Origin: Haliotis asinina
Taxonomy: Eukaryota; Mollusca; Gastropoda; Lepetellida; Haliotidae
DNA length: 64,000 bases
Assembly: GCF_037392515.1 (NCBI RefSeq)
Contig: NC_090295.1
Coordinates: 13,535,001 to 13,599,000 of the forward strand
Reading direction: 5' to 3'
The first letter of the stretch is position 1. Every line of letters starts with the position of its first letter. The position numbers and the translations under genes are program-made. The notes beneath the pieces are model-generated. The model searched no databases. It saw only the letters and a list, made by a program, of their open reading frames with translations, and was not told the DNA's origin. Shown in pieces: positions 8,761 to 22,152 of the stretch.

Positions 8761-9339
8761 CCACATTTGTCATTTTTCATGTTTCTCATCTCCAAAGTTG
8801 TGCTGACGAGGGACAGGCGGGCGGAAAAGAAAGAAACAAGCTGTTTGCCATCTTCTTTCCAAGCTGGTGACAGAAAAGGATTCTACCACAGTACCCAAAC
8901 CATAAAATACTTTTATTATTGTCAAAATAATTTTACTCAATTTTAGACAGGTCATATATCAATACATTTAACGAAGCTGTTATGACATTCTCAGAGAATG
9001 CATGTATTGACTCTTCAAGTTATGCTACAAACTTTTTGATGGAAAATCGGACATACACCTCAAACCAACGGACATGTACACATCCCTGTGAAATCCCGTC
9101 TTGAATGTAGCATTTAGGTATAAATATGAAGAGTGCGTTTTGATTAACAATTCCTCACACATTTCATTTTGTTTTTAAATTGTGACACTATATATGTGTC
9201 TCATACATACTTAATGTACCATGCACCTATTATACAATTAGTCGGTGGCAGCATAAATACCAGTCATGATAGTTTGAAATGAAAGATTTATCCCATGTAA
9301 ATATATTGGTATTTCAAGAAAGCGAGTTTAGTTGTCTGT
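8761..9339. other. Spacer with no feature seen
   Basis: AT-rich, with a TATAAATA-like string at 9119-9127 but no start exon that I can support nearby. Confidence 0.4.
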
Positions 9340-9625
9340 TTATTGGTAGCCAACATAAATTGACAGAAACTGTGGCGAAATTGCCTTCAATGTGGGGGAC
9401 TCGGTTTTCCGCAAGTCAAACAAGGTCTAGTAAAAATGCGACAGCGACATTAGCATTGTGACGTCATAACTTTGAAACATTCTGACGTCATATGGCAAGC
9501 GGTACAAGACCAGTGTAATATGCGCTAAGAGAGCTTCGATAATCTAGGCCCGGCAGTATCTTCAACGTTCGTTTGATACCAAGTCATTAACTCGTTTAAA
9601 AATGTCATTACACGGAAGGTCGTTT
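9340..9625. repeat. Dispersed repeat with TGACGTCA motifs (related to 31940-32085)
   Basis: Shares 'CCAACATA-ATTGACAGAAACTGTGGCGA', 'ACATTAGCATTGTGACGTCATA' and 'CAGTATCTTCAACG' in the same order with 31940-32085. Two TGACGTCA (CRE-like) palindromes lie inside. Confidence 0.6.
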
Positions 9626-12600
9626 TGAATAATCTTTGTCACGACGAAATTCACATGTTGCATAAGAATACTTTCATATTTCGCCCGTCCACCGCAACAG
9701 CTTCCGGCCGTACTGAATCACATGAATGCAACCTAATCGGCGTCATATGATACAGATTTGAGTATATATGTTATGAAAAATATACTGCAAGCTTAAAAGT
9801 GTGATATTCAGACTTTTAGTGCCAGACTTAAATTACCGATTGCAAAACGTCAACAAAACGACAAAACAAGACCTGAAAACGATCAGTTGGCTTCGAATAG
9901 TCATATCGAGATTCGTTATTGCAATATAAGCAGTCATGGCTATACCAGGTGTACCATGGAATCACGGGACAAACATTTTAGGACATAACATCTAATATAT
10001 CGTGGGTCAAGATAGAGGATATAAACTGCCCATTAACACCAGCGTGAACGTAACGGTGAAGGCTCTTCTGGTAAACTGTCTTCAAAGTGTTTAGTAACAC
10101 ATACGGATTCCATTGTGTGTAAGTCATGCGCTGTCAGTTGTGAGTGGTTGGACCTTCCTTATCGGTTCATGACCGGGAAGGCTAAAATCGTGACGCTTCT
10201 CGGTTCAATGACCGGTACTTCCAACCTTTCCCCCTGGATGCCACAGGGACATATATGGCCCTCCTCTTCACCCCTCACTTTGAAGACCAATAAAATTCTA
10301 AATTTACCACGCACATATATATACTTCACAGCTTTGAATTCTGCGGAAAATTCCCTGTTTCTTGATACCATCCACAATTATCTCAGACCAAGCTAAAGTG
10401 CTTAAAACTGCCTTTCAAAATAGGTTTCATAGTAAATGATTCAAAACGTTATTTGCAGTATGTTTTGAAATGTGAAAATCGGATAATTACTGGGAGTAAT
10501 GAATTTCAAAAATAGCATATTAATGATCACTGATATCAAGTTTTCATGTAACCAGTAATGATAATTCTGAAACGTCGCCGATGAACCCAGAATCGGTTGG
10601 GATGTTTTCGAAAATACACTTATACGAACGCCGAAGTGCACTTTACGCCATATTGGTTAGTGTTTACAAAATCACGTTTCGAGAAGCTCGGTATTGAGAC
10701 GCCTGTTACATCACGTATATTTCATAGTCAGCTGCGACAAATGCATCATTGAATTCCCCACACATCTTAGAATCAAATTACAAATGGTCTTTGTCACCAA
10801 TACCAACTGTCTAGATAAAACGAAACGAAAGATATTTGGTATGAAAACGAACGCTGTGCTAGAAAGACAGCACTTGTTTAAAATGTAAACAAAGTAAAAA
10901 TTCCAATTTTACACTGCGTAGCATTTTCGGAAATTTTCCAACATCCAGTCGTCTAATCATAGCTTACAATGGTTCAATACGCTTATTATATTCAGGGGAA
11001 GAGTGTCGTAGCAAGAAAAAGCAAATTAAAAATACATACAATGAAATAATTTGGTAATTCTTAAGAAACTGTCAAACATTTAGTGCGGCGCGACGCCATG
11101 ACTGATGCAAAATCACGCGGAACGACAACGGTACTTATCGGCATTTCTGGCTTCTTCCGTCATTGACTATGTAAACGATAAAAACATATAACAATACACA
11201 GATAGCCAGAATAATTCTGATTACTTACATCTCACATTTATGAACAAAAGATTGCTGAATCAAGGAAAACGTCCTCGCAAAATCCTGTGTAACCTTGTCA
11301 GCGAAGCCGCGCGCCGCTTTGAAAGAAATCGGTCATCCGTAGTGATGTCACACGTCAACATTGTTGCACATATTAGGCACTTTCTTTGAGGTGAAGGTCG
11401 GTTGAACAAGATTAAACACAATGCCCATACCATTCCGATTGCACTTTTAGTATTGTGATGTATATTTTACGTTTCGTTCAGATATTTTTTCATGAAACTG
11501 ATTTCAGTATCTACATATATCCATGTTCAACACCATGTCATATGTGGATATAAGGTATGCGCTTTTATTCTTTGAAAGCTTTTGATTGTTTAAATAATAT
11601 TTACATGGGAAACTGTCTAAGTAAGTGTACTATACCACATTTTAAGCCTCTACAAATGTGTTGGAAGATCACACGTAGCCATTACTGCAACATGTGCTTT
11701 AGTTCCCGAGATGTACAATATTCAATACGCTGGGACGAATATTGCAGTTTCATATGAACAGGTTAAGGAATAGTGATTTAATTCCAACTTATAAGTAAAA
11801 CTGATAATATTTATGAAAATGATTTGTACATTTTATGAAATTTTTATTTAAAGGAATTGTCTTGTTCATTGTATTGGTTTGTGTCGTTTTTATAGACAAA
11901 ACAATTATGAATACTGATTGACCAGGTGCGACTTTGTCAAGAATGATTCATTATAATTTTGTTTCGATAATAAAGTCAATTCAAATTCGAATAAAGTATA
12001 TCTGATGGCAGAATATCTAACTCAAACAATATTTATACGAAAAAACATATAAACCAGGTCATGTCTTAATTTGGACAAGCCTTACATCCATATTCTAATA
12101 CCTGTGTACTGAAAAAAACCTGATCTCTTTGTACCTTTCATTGCATACTTATGAAGTGAAATAATTTCATAATCATAAAAAGAAAAGTCTATTTCCTAAA
12201 TGAAGATTAAAGAGTTGTGAAATTTTCATTTACGCTAAATTGATGCAAGAGAAATGAGCGTGTTGCACACAATAAGATATGTAGTAAAACCGGCGTAATT
12301 GTTGATATATTTAGGACACTATTTCAGTGGCAAAGCCATTCATTTTATATTTTGGCTAAAAAGTGTTGAATTCTGACACAGAAGCCGAGATCTTTTACAC
12401 ATTGAGTGGAAATTAGGTTAGATATACACTAATCAGCAACCAGTGTCGTCTTTTCCAGACGTCACAAAATGCACAAAATATGCCGTGACGTCAACTAAAA
12501 TGTCGCATTATTTTCAGTTATTTCATTACATTTGAAAACATGACTGTTACTCCGTTAATAATGATGCAAAATTAATCAAAATACATCTACACAAACAGGA

Positions 12601-14241
12601 GAATATGGGTATCTAGGGACTAAATTATGTCCAGGGACATATGGGGACATCCAAATCGCTATTACCTGCTTTTTGATGTAGTACACTGGCATTTTTTCTT
12701 ACAAATTGTAAAACTACCAAAAGGTATCCTCTCACACTGGGGAACTTTGTATTGGAATAGTTTGGTTCACTGTGAACAAAACATCACGAAAATATACTGT
12801 CCATATCCACAGCAAATTCTCTCCATGTAATCTGAGTTACATTGACCTAAAGTAAACCATAGCTGAGTTATGCCCCCTTATCTTTATACGTGCATGACCT
12901 CTCTGTCGACGTTTGACGTCATAGAAGAAAATCGCTTTTTGACATTTATTGCATTTATTGATTTTGTGAGTATGACGCTATGCATTAGCACATACATCCA
13001 TTTCATATACACTTATGTCGTTCAGATATCAAGCTGTATTTTCTTCGCTCACTCTTTCCGTAAAGATGCCAAATTAAATCGAGGATGATGTTTCCAACAT
13101 TATTTCTTCAGCGCCACCTTGATGATCTTGTGGTGGTGTCAGAAAATCCAACCCAAACTTTATGGTTTATGGTGAATTTGGTAGAGCCCCATTAGATAGA
13201 AGAATCCATGTCAACATGCTTGGCATAAACTCGCATCTGCTGAGACCGTCAAATTATCTCATGTATATATAATACCAAAATAAAAAATACATTCGTCATG
13301 AGTATGAACAACATACTATCGCACACTCTTGGTTACACTCCATAAAACAATTATTTGACAGAATATTATGTAAAGTTGGTGATGAATTTAGTCGGTGAGG
13401 AATTCAGTTATCTTCATAAATGCATATCACTGAATTCCAACAGAAAATCATCCAACCCCTAAAAATATCACAGTTGGATCAATTTATCAAGACTTAACAA
13501 GGTCATGTCGATTTTAAGCTTAGCAAGTGTTTATCATCATTTACCTCCCACCTGTATAACTTGTTACGAAAAAAACTCATCATCATGGCGCATGTTTATA
13601 TTTATGTACATTTGTTAATATTATATATTCTTTGTTCTTGTACCACTGATGGTTGTTGATGAGAATAAAGCAGTTGAAGCTGAAGTATAGTTCTAAAGAA
13701 GCGAATATTATTACGTTTTGAAAAGAATTCTCGCTACTCCCGACATGGATTGTGCTTCCCGGCACCTTATGTTTAGTTTTGGTGGTACTTCCCTAATTGG
13801 CTTTCCCGGGAAAACCGAACTATACATTTTAGCCTTCCCTGGACGTCTTAAAAATAAAGTTTAGCCATCACGGTACGACACCTCCTTATCAGCGCTCGTA
13901 GCGAATTAGTGAAGGGATGATAAACTGAAAAAGATCACCAATTTACACACTTGAGAGACTTGTATTTTATGTATCTTATTTACTTAAAAGTTGACTTTTA
14001 AGACGCATTTTTCGTTTGATCCGGATGAAAATATTGCTGTCGGCGATATGTTGTTCAACTCAAAAATGTTATTTTGTTCCATCCAAAGGAAAATTTGGAT
14101 CGGTAGGGAAATGAGAAAAACAGATAAAAAACGGCCTGAAAAGTCTAGACCAGATAATCGAGTGATTTGTACCGGAAATCAGTGATGACCCAGGTATTGA
14201 TAGAGAACCATCCACTGATCACACAATGAGAAAGGTGAGTT
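9626..14241. other. Gene-poor AT-rich spacer
   Basis: I see no exon with splice support, no recognised domain and no clear repeat array in these 4.6 kb. Short open frames such as 10115-10396 and 12870-13088 lack supporting signals. Confidence 0.4.
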
Positions 14242-14372
14242 GAGGCGGTAGCCTAGTGGTTAAAACGTTCGATCGTTACACCGAAGACCCGGGTTCGATT
14301 CACATGTTCGTACAATTGGTATTGCTGGAATATTTGTAAAAGCTGCGTAAAACTAAACTCACTTACTCACTA
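14242..14372 (+). repeat. tRNA-derived SINE
   Basis: 'GGTAGCCTAGTGGTTAAAACG' then 'GACCCGGGTTCGATTC', and a tail 'GCGTAAAACTAAACTCACTTACTCACT'. A textbook A box / B box / tail arrangement. Confidence 0.88.
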
Positions 14373-14982
14373 GAAAAGCGGTGCCAGCGGGAAGAGAGGT
14401 GGGCAAGTTGAACAGGGAAATTCTAACAGATTATCCCTGGTTTGAAACAAGGAATAGCGTCACGTAACATGCTGACGAAAAGTGTGTCAGTTTTGGTTAA
14501 TATCTCCGAATGTCTCCCATAAATATCCCTAAATGACGCCTGTAGACGTTTCATTGTGTAACCGTGACTAAACCGCTTATTTTAACAACATTTTAACACC
14601 CTGATATGTATAGATCACAAGAAATGTTAGTACACGTGAACCGGCATTTGCAAACTATACATGAATTGCTTGGAGAAAACAGGTTTTAAACCAACAATAT
14701 TACGACAAATAACATCTGATATCTTCTTCACACGTGATCTGCTGACGTGGGTAGCCGAACCGAGGTTCTTGGAAGCAAAAGCGCATGCAACCATGATTGG
14801 AATCGTACAAATACTACAGACTGAAATGCGTCATTTTAATAATGCGACACATGTACAGACGCATTTTTCGCATTAATAAAATGTTCGCATTAATTTCATG
14901 ATTTACAGTAACTCTGCCTTTAGCAGCGATATATTAAGGATCTGAAGAAGTGTTTTGTTGCTATGTGTATCGGTCAAAGGAA

Positions 14983-15048
14983 ATAGCGCCCTGGTATATA
15001 AAATGGCAAGTGAACATAGCGCCCTGGTACATAAAATGGCAAGTGAAC
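14983..15048. repeat. Direct duplication of a 33 bp unit
   Basis: 'ATAGCGCCCTGGTATATAAA' starts both units (14983 and 15016), with one C/T difference in this part. Confidence 0.85.
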
Positions 15049-15349
15049 ACGTTACCCACTACACTACCCAGCCCAGCCCATATTTGTGGTGTTTCGTTTT
15101 CAGTTGGTGGTGTTTTCGTCTGAGATATTATCCTCTTTCAAACAGAAATATGAACATATTTATGGAGACCCGATACACGCATTTGTTTTCCCCAGCATTT
15201 CGAGGACAGAGTACCTCAGAATACCAGCTGTTCAGCAACTTATAAAGCAGAGTATTTCTTTCAAGAGACTTCGAAAATCGCGGTGCATGTTTCAAAACCG
15301 GACTACTCAAGGGTCAAGATTGAAAATACGAACATCGTCCCCTTAACCT

Positions 15350-16030
15350 ACGTAGGCCGGCGACACATTCGCCTACGAAGGCGATACTTTCATTCACGCA
15401 GGCGAATCGTAGGTCGGTGACACATTCACCTACGAAGGCGAAAGTTTCATCCACGTAGGCGATACTGTCATTCCAACAGGCGATACTTTCTTCCATGCAG
15501 GCGATACTTTCATCCAAGTAGGCGATGATTTCATCCAAGTAGGCGATGATTTCATCCACGCAGGTTTTTTTAATTCACACAGGCGATACTTTCATTGACA
15601 AAGGCGATACTTTCAACCACATAGGCGATACTTTCATTCACACAGGCCATACTTTCATCCACGTAGGAGATACTTTCATCCGCACAGGCGATACTTTCAT
15701 TCTCAAAGGCAATACTTTCATCCAAGTAGTCAATACTTTCATTCACAGAGGAGAAACTTTCATCCAAGTAGGCGATACTATCATTCACACAGTTGACACT
15801 GTCATTCACACGGGCGAAACTTTGATCCACGTAAGGCAATGCTTTCATTCACACAGGCAATACTTTCATCCACATAGGCAATACTTTTATCCACACAGGC
15901 ATACTTTCATCCAAGAAGGCGATACTTTCATTCACGTAGGAGATACTGTCATTCACACAGGCCATACTTTCATCCACGCAGGCGATACTTTCATTCACGT
16001 AGGAGATACTTTCATTCACACAGGCCATAT
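15350..16030. repeat. Minisatellite, 24 bp unit GGCGATACTTTCATCCACGT(A)
   Basis: About 28 units of 24 bp. Because 24 is a multiple of three and the unit lacks stops in several frames, long open frames appear on both strands (GDTFIHTG on +, ACVNESIA on -). The copies drift, including non-multiple-of-three changes early in the array. No start exon, signal peptide or splice site ties it to a gene, so I treat it as non-coding. Confidence 0.85.
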
Positions 16031-16712
16031 TATGAGTGACACTGAATATATAAACGTTATGCTTTACGTTTAGGAACAATGTTCATTTAAAAAATGAATT
16101 ACCGATCACTAGAGCCCACAGAACTGTTAAGCTGTTCATTGTGTAACAGGCTGTAGTCACCTTCCAATGGTGGGAATGACAAAAACAGAAGCCTGTATAT
16201 CGGGTAAACTGCATTGGTCATGGTCGGTCATCATACATGACGCGACGCACCTCAGCAAGACCACAACGATTGCCCCGAGTAGAAGGTGGCGATCCTCTAC
16301 CAAGTCACAGTTGGGGCTCCAGTATTACCTATGTATGTAAACAAATTTGAAATTTATGAGAATATTAAATATACAGTTTTGATAAGATGTTAAAATTTGA
16401 ACATTTGATCAAACGTATTACACAGAAAAAGGACCACTTCTGGTTTTCAACAGTGATATTGCTGGAACATTGCTAAGAAAGCAGCGACATTATGTATCTA
16501 ACATAGCAATAAAAATGAAAAGATATACTTTGTTCAGATTTATACAGTTGACCAAATGTTTTACACAAACAGGCGCACTTGTGGTAACATTGTTATTTTA
16601 TTGCTAAAAGGCGGTGCAAAACATAATATGTTCTCACAGAAAAACCCATACTGATCCATTACAAACCAACGCAGCATGCTGTGACCGTCACGCCGAGTGT
16701 TCCTGCTTCCTG

Positions 16713-17850
16713 CAGCCCCTCTATCCGCTCTAGGGGATAGCGGCTCTATCCGCTCTAGGGGATGTAGCGGCTCTATCTGCTCTAGGGAATGTAGCCCCTC
16801 TATCCGCTCTAGGGGACGTAGCGGCTCTATCCGCTCTAGGGGATGTAGCCCCTCTATCCGCTCTACGGTATGTAGTCCCTCTATCCGCTCTAGGGAATGT
16901 AGCCCCTCTGTCCGATCTAGGAGATATAGCCCCTCTATCCGCTCTAGGGGGTGTAGCGGCTCTATCCGATCTAGGGGATGTAGCCCCTCTATCCGATCTA
17001 GGGGATGTAGCCCCTCTATCCGCTCTAGGGAATGTAGCCCCTCTATCCGATCTAGGGGATGTAGCCCCTCTATCCGATCTAGGGGATGTAGCGGCTCTAT
17101 CCGCTCTAGGGGATGTAGCGGCTCTATCCGCTCTAGGGGATGTAGCGGCTCTATCCGCTCTAGGGGATGTAGCGGCTCTATCCGATCTAGGGGATGTAGC
17201 GGATCTATCCGATCTAGGGGATGTAACCACTCTGTCCGCTCTAGGGGATGTAGTCCCTCTATCCGATCTAGGGAATGTAGCCCCTCTGTCCGATCTAGGA
17301 GATATAGCCCCTCTATCCGCTCTAGGGGATGTAGCGGATCAATCCGATCTAGGGGATGTAGCGGATCTATCCGATCTAGGGGATGTAACCACTCTGTCCG
17401 CTCTAGGGGATGTAGCGGTTCTATCCGCTCTAGGGAATGTAGCCCCTCTATACGATCTAGGGGATGTAGCTCCTCTATCCGCTCTAGGGGATGTAGCGGC
17501 TCTATCCGCTCTAGGGGATGTAGCGGCTCTATCCGATCTAGGAGATGTAGCCCCTCTATCCGCTCTAGGGGATGTAGCGGCTCTATCCGCTCTAGGGGAT
17601 GTAGCGGCTCTATCTGCTCTAGGGAATGTAGCCCCTCTATCCGCTCTAGGGGATGTAGCGGATCTATCCGCTCTAGGGGATGTAGCCCCTCTATCCGCTC
17701 TAGGGGATGTAGAGGGGTCTATCCGCTCTAGGGGATGTAGCGGCTCTATCCGCTCTAGGGGATGTAGCCCCTCTATCCGCTCTAGGGGATGTAGCCCCTC
17801 TGTCCACTCTAGGGGATGTAGCCCCTCTGTCCGCTCTAGGGGATGTAGCG
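16713..17850. repeat. Minisatellite, 27 bp unit GATGTAGCGGCTCTATCCGC TCTAGGG, about 42 copies
   Basis: A 27 bp unit alternates between variants (AGCGGC or AGCCCC; CCGCTC or CCGATC). The frames read SGSIRSRGC on + and PRADRAATS on -, both open over more than 160 codons. Variants occur in blocks (such as CNHSVRSRGC groups), which suggests multi-unit duplication. Local GC is well above that of the surroundings. No promoter or splice evidence supports translation. Confidence 0.88.
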
Positions 17851-18342
17851 GAAGTCACGCGCCTACTGTCACCAATCACCATGAACAGAAGGAGCCTGTT
17901 ACAGTCGGTTCCTTTTGCTTGATGATAGTTTGTATTTTCTAAACCGAGAAAAGGTTTTTCAGCAATGAGAGTAATTTTAATCATACACAGGACAATTCGA
18001 GCAAATTAATATGCCAAAAATTAAAAATACTCAAAGAGGCTATAAACATAGTATAATATGACACGGCGGTGCAAGAAACCTTATCTGTCTCCATCTAAAT
18101 TTTTAGGGAATATTTGTTTGGTTTTCTTTTTAAAATTGTACTTATCTAGAGAGAAAACGTCAGTCTACAAGTAACCAGTCAGTATGAATATCCGATTCGG
18201 ATTTGACTAGGTGTAAAAGGCAAAACCTTGGTGAAAATGTACTAGATGAAGCATGGATGCCACGTGGAGAGTGTGTAGACTGACTCGGTTTATTGGCGTG
18301 CACTTCTGCAGTTCTCTCACAATGTCCACCAATCGCTCTACT
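17851..18342. other. Spacer between minisatellite and fold-back element
   Basis: No exon seen. A short stretch near 17865-17905 (GTCACCAATCACCATGAACA GAAGGAGCCTGT) resembles 16150-16195 on the other side of the array. Confidence 0.35.
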
Positions 18343-19640
18343 CACAGGCAAACTGTAGCTCAAGTGGGGTTGCGCAGCGTAGAGAAAATGACCAGTCTTC
18401 ATATATGCGAGCGAAGCGAGCAAAGGTTGGCAACACACTTCCCTCGCTTCGGTTCAAAAAGTATTTTTCGTGTCAACATAAAATATCGCCACCATCAAAG
18501 GTATACTCCCATCTCCTCACTAGGTTGTGCTCTTCGATTTCCAACCCCATATTTAATAATTACTCACGTGAAATATGTTTTATTCAACATTTTAAACGCC
18601 ACTCGTGGTATTCAGTTCGTTCTTCGCCTCCATTACCCCTGCCAGCTTCCGGCTCAACGGAGTGAAGGAACAAGAATAAGCAGAAATTATTAAGATATAC
18701 CATATTGCCTAAGTTTATCATGATTCTGTTGGAATGTATTTGTCTCAAGTGTCGGCGTTGTTGTTAGATCTTTTGTAACATTTATTTAGGAGATAAACAT
18801 CATGTGTTGGCCAATTTCCGGGTGTTATTGAGTATTTGAAGCACGGGAATGCATTTGGAACCGACGGCGTCAGCCAACACATGATGTTTATCGACATTGT
18901 AAACACAAAAGTAAACCAAAGGGTTTTACTGTCTGCACTCGTTTACATCGAGAACGAGTACAGCAGTGAAATGTCATCAGCTGGCCGTTTCAACTGGTTC
19001 CCATGGTAGCATCTGGATTTGCTCATTTGTGAGGTCATTCTAACTTTACGTCACAATATGATTTGAATGACGTCACCACTGTTGATGACGCACCAAAACA
19101 ATTGTTTGCGAGGTTTCTACGTGTCAGTACGCAGTAAATAGTCTTGCAGTTTCCGGGAATCTAATACCATTTAATCATGTTTTTCAACCAATCAGATTAC
19201 AGGACACAGTGACTTTTGGTTTACAATTTACAATAAACACACTTCTGGCGTAGTAGGCGTACGAAGCATGGGAGGTAACTCTTTATGTATTTCATACGGA
19301 ATAACAACTTGTTCCTTCACTGCTTTCAACCGGAAGCTGGCAGGGGTAATGGAGGCGAAGAACGGTCTGATGTACCACGAGTGGCGCTTAAAATGTTGAA
19401 TAAAACATATTTCACGTGAGTAATTGTTAAATATGGAGTTGGAAGTCTGAGATCACAACCTAGTGAGGAATTTGGGGTGTACCTTTGATGGTGGCGATAT
19501 TTCATGTTGACACGAACAATACTTTTTGAACCGAAGCGAGGGAAGTGTGTTGCCAACCTTTGCTCGCTTCGCTCGCATATATGAAGACTGGTCATTTTCT
19601 CTACGCTGCGCAACCCCACTTGAGCTACAGTTTGCCTGTG
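18343..19640. mobile_element. Fold-back element, 1298 bp, with 332 bp inverted arms and a 7 bp target duplication
   Basis: The left arm (18343-18674) starts CACAGGCAAACTGTAGCTCA. The right arm (19309-19640) is its inverse and ends TGAGCTACAGTTTGCCTGTG. CTCTACT directly flanks both sides (18336-18342 and 19641-19647). Within the 634 bp centre lies a second small inverted pair, GATAAACATCATGTGTTGGC (near 18802) and its complement (near 18875-18895), so another element may be nested inside. No transposase is present, so it would be non-autonomous. The superfamily is not assigned: 7 bp is unusual, and hAT would give 8 bp. Confidence 0.8.
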
Positions 19641-20077
19641 CTCTACTCTACCAAGGACTTGAAATATTATAGTACCGTCTTTTGAGCACTACACACTTTC
19701 TTTCGTCACAGCTATATTCAGGTTCATTTCTTCATAGCCCAGTGTTAATTCCAAGGCTGATTTGGCTATCATTATGAAAGTGTCACACACAAGTATTCTG
19801 AATGTGAACAGCTGCGTTTTTGAGTGACGTTTTGTTAAGAATTCACCAATTTTTACTGACTTTCAACATTTACTGAACTCATGACAATAATTTTTCTAAC
19901 ATTATGAATTTGTTTTATACTGCATCGGTTCATGTGTAAACAGTACATTTAAACAGAATGGAATATTTTGCTAAATCTAGTTTAGAACAGTTGACTGAAG
20001 TGAGTGGCTACATTAACAGTAGGGGGTCTAATCTTGTGATGGGGAGTACATAAGTAGAACTGTATGATACACATATA
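19641..20077. other. Spacer with no feature seen
   Basis: No gene or repeat family recognised between the fold-back element and the Tc1 element. Confidence 0.4.
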
Positions 20078-21342
20078 CTCACCGCAGAAAGAAACGCATA
20101 ATTCAACCAAATCTACTGTGGCTTAAATCCACAGTGTTGAATGGGTTTTTGATACATAATTGTTTCCGCTAAAACTGTTTTTGCCAATGCAGACAGGTCG
20201 TGAAGTTAGAATTGCATTCCTTGCATGATGTTCATGCTGTTGCGATGCTACTTAAGGAATGGATACTTAAAGTCAGTGCATTTTATGCAACAGTGAACAC
20301 GCCACGTTTGAGAGCTAAACGAACGTCAGAGAGCAATAGGGAATACATGTACTGAGGCAGGTTGGAGGATTATGGAACACATCAGTCCACCATCTACAGA
20401 CAGCTTGACCGCCATCAGCAGACAAACACCGTCTCTGACCATCTTCGTAGCGGAACTCCACGTGTAACGTCATATCGGCAACACCGCTACATTGTGACCT
20501 CTCACTTGCAAAATCGCTGCATACCAGCTACCACAACAGCCGTAGCACCACACAAAGACACAACAGATCACATCAGCGACGGTACTGTACGTCGTCGTCT
20601 CACTCAGACTGGTTTATGTTTGACGACATGGACGTGCTTGTCTGAACTGGGCGGCAGTTCATCGCAACGGACAGCAGCAGAACACGCAGAGTTGCTTTTG
20701 TATCGATACAGCAGACGGCAAAGTGATGATATGGCGTGTCAAGGTGAAAGACTCTCAGAACCCTGTGTTTTGGGGAGAAATTGTTGGAGAGGGCCTTTCC
20801 TCATGTTTTGGGGTGCCATAATCGTCATGTTCAGCATGTAATCTTTAAAAAAAATGGGCAAGGTCGTGGTAGGGATCTTACTGTGCGGCGCTACATATTG
20901 AGACCAGTATTTTGTCCATTGTCGTCAAAGACGTCACTTTGTTTTTCAGAAAGATAACGCGACCGCGCACACAGACATTCCCCAAGAACAACAACATCCA
21001 GACTATGGATTGGTCAGCTTAATTAAAGTCCAGATTTGAATCTCATCGAACATGTCTAGGTTGAGACGGAATGACAAATTAACCATCTGCGAGTACGTCC
21101 AGTTAACTTGCAACATCGGCAACGGAGTGTTGTGGACGCTCAGAACAACATCCCCATGAAATTCTTTCGACATGACTTCAACAACATGGGGAGACGTGCA
21201 GCTGTTGATGATTATTGACGTCAACGTTCGTCTCCCTTTTGAGGAAAATACCTAAGAACGTGTGCATATATATGTGGTTTCCATATTGACTCACTGGAGT
21301 TTATTGTCATGTGGAGAATAAACTATGTGATTTCTTTCGGGT
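20078..21342 (+). mobile_element. Decayed Tc1-like DNA transposon, about 1.27 kb
   Basis: The ends carry AAAGAAACGCAT (left, near 20086) and ATGTGATTTCTTTC (right, near 21324) next to TA dinucleotides, as in Tc1 elements. The frame at about 20362-20841 reads STIYRQLDRHQQTNTVSDHL with RSGTPRVTSYRQHRYIVTSH, the helix-turn-helix region of a Tc1 transposase. GERLSEPCVLGRNCW and FLMFWGAII belong to the catalytic core. Downstream DNA still recalls the AENA/DNARPHT and NLIEH segments, but several frameshifts and stops interrupt it, and the start region is also broken. It cannot encode an enzyme. Confidence 0.85.
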
Positions 21343-21978
21343 TATCAGCGTCTCTTGAAAAAGTAAAGTTACTTTTAAAATGCCATGTTTTCACTCATTG
21401 GCAATATCATCATTTCATACGATTCGCGTTTCTTTTGGCGGTGAGTATTCTAAAGGAAAAAATCATAAAATTGTATAAAACAAAAAAAAAATTGAAACGT
21501 TATAAAAATAACCATATAAGCAAACATGTAGCAAAACATTTTGCCACTGCATCTGTTAAAGGTGTGCCACGATGCCAAGGGTCAAATCATACAGATTTTC
21601 GCTATCATCTTGTCAACAGGTAAACAGAATCACCACAAATCGTGTGATTATCTTTTTGCATGAAAAATGGCATTATAATGCACCATCACTTTATTCAAGT
21701 AATACTGAACATCTTGTTTGCGAAAGTGCAACATTTATTACGCTTTCTGATGTTGAATCAAGTACACAGACAATGTCTACAAAACTAGCTTCCACGCAAT
21801 CGTTAGGTATCTCCAACTGCAACTCCAACCCCCAGACATGTACTGACAGTGGGTGAAGATGCGAGAACCACGACCAACAGAAGGAAATTGGCGCTCTAGA
21901 AAGAAGAGACAGCATCGGAGATAATGCCACGTCAGGAATACATACAACAGCCTCCACAACGTTATGCCAACCTGTCTC
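21343..21978. other. Spacer with no feature seen
   Basis: Open frames on both strands here lack splice or domain support. Confidence 0.4.
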
Positions 21979-22137
21979 CTTTATGGATAACAAGTTCATT
22001 ATTAGCGAGAGTGCGACGTTGTTTCGATACAGATTCTTGTACCGTTGCCCTGTAGCTGCTTGATAACGGTAGAAGAATATTATCAGTACCGAAACGTCGC
22101 ACTCTCGTTCGAAAGAAGTTGTTGTCCATAAAGTTGT
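21979..22137. mobile_element. Hairpin MITE A
   Basis: The left arm reads CTTTATGGATAACAAGTT...GAGAGTGCGACGTTGTTTCG and the right arm is its imperfect inverse, ending AACAACTT..GTCCATAAAG. The arms are about 48 bp around a loop of about 60 bp. It sits 15 bp from a second hairpin element. Confidence 0.75.
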
Positions 22138-22152
22138 CAAGTTTGTACACAC

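Noticed and set aside
14242-14372. tRNA gene at A box / B box sequences (also 5315, 34263, 35907)
   Set aside because: No acceptor stem or complete cloverleaf; each continues into SINE body and tail.
16697-17731. 344-codon open frame as a Ser/Arg/Cys-rich protein gene
   Set aside because: It is a 27 bp minisatellite also open on the other strand, with no start exon, signal peptide or splice evidence. Kept as a repeat.
21691-22152. 153-codon minus frame
   Set aside because: Much of it reads through hairpin MITE A; no domain recognised.
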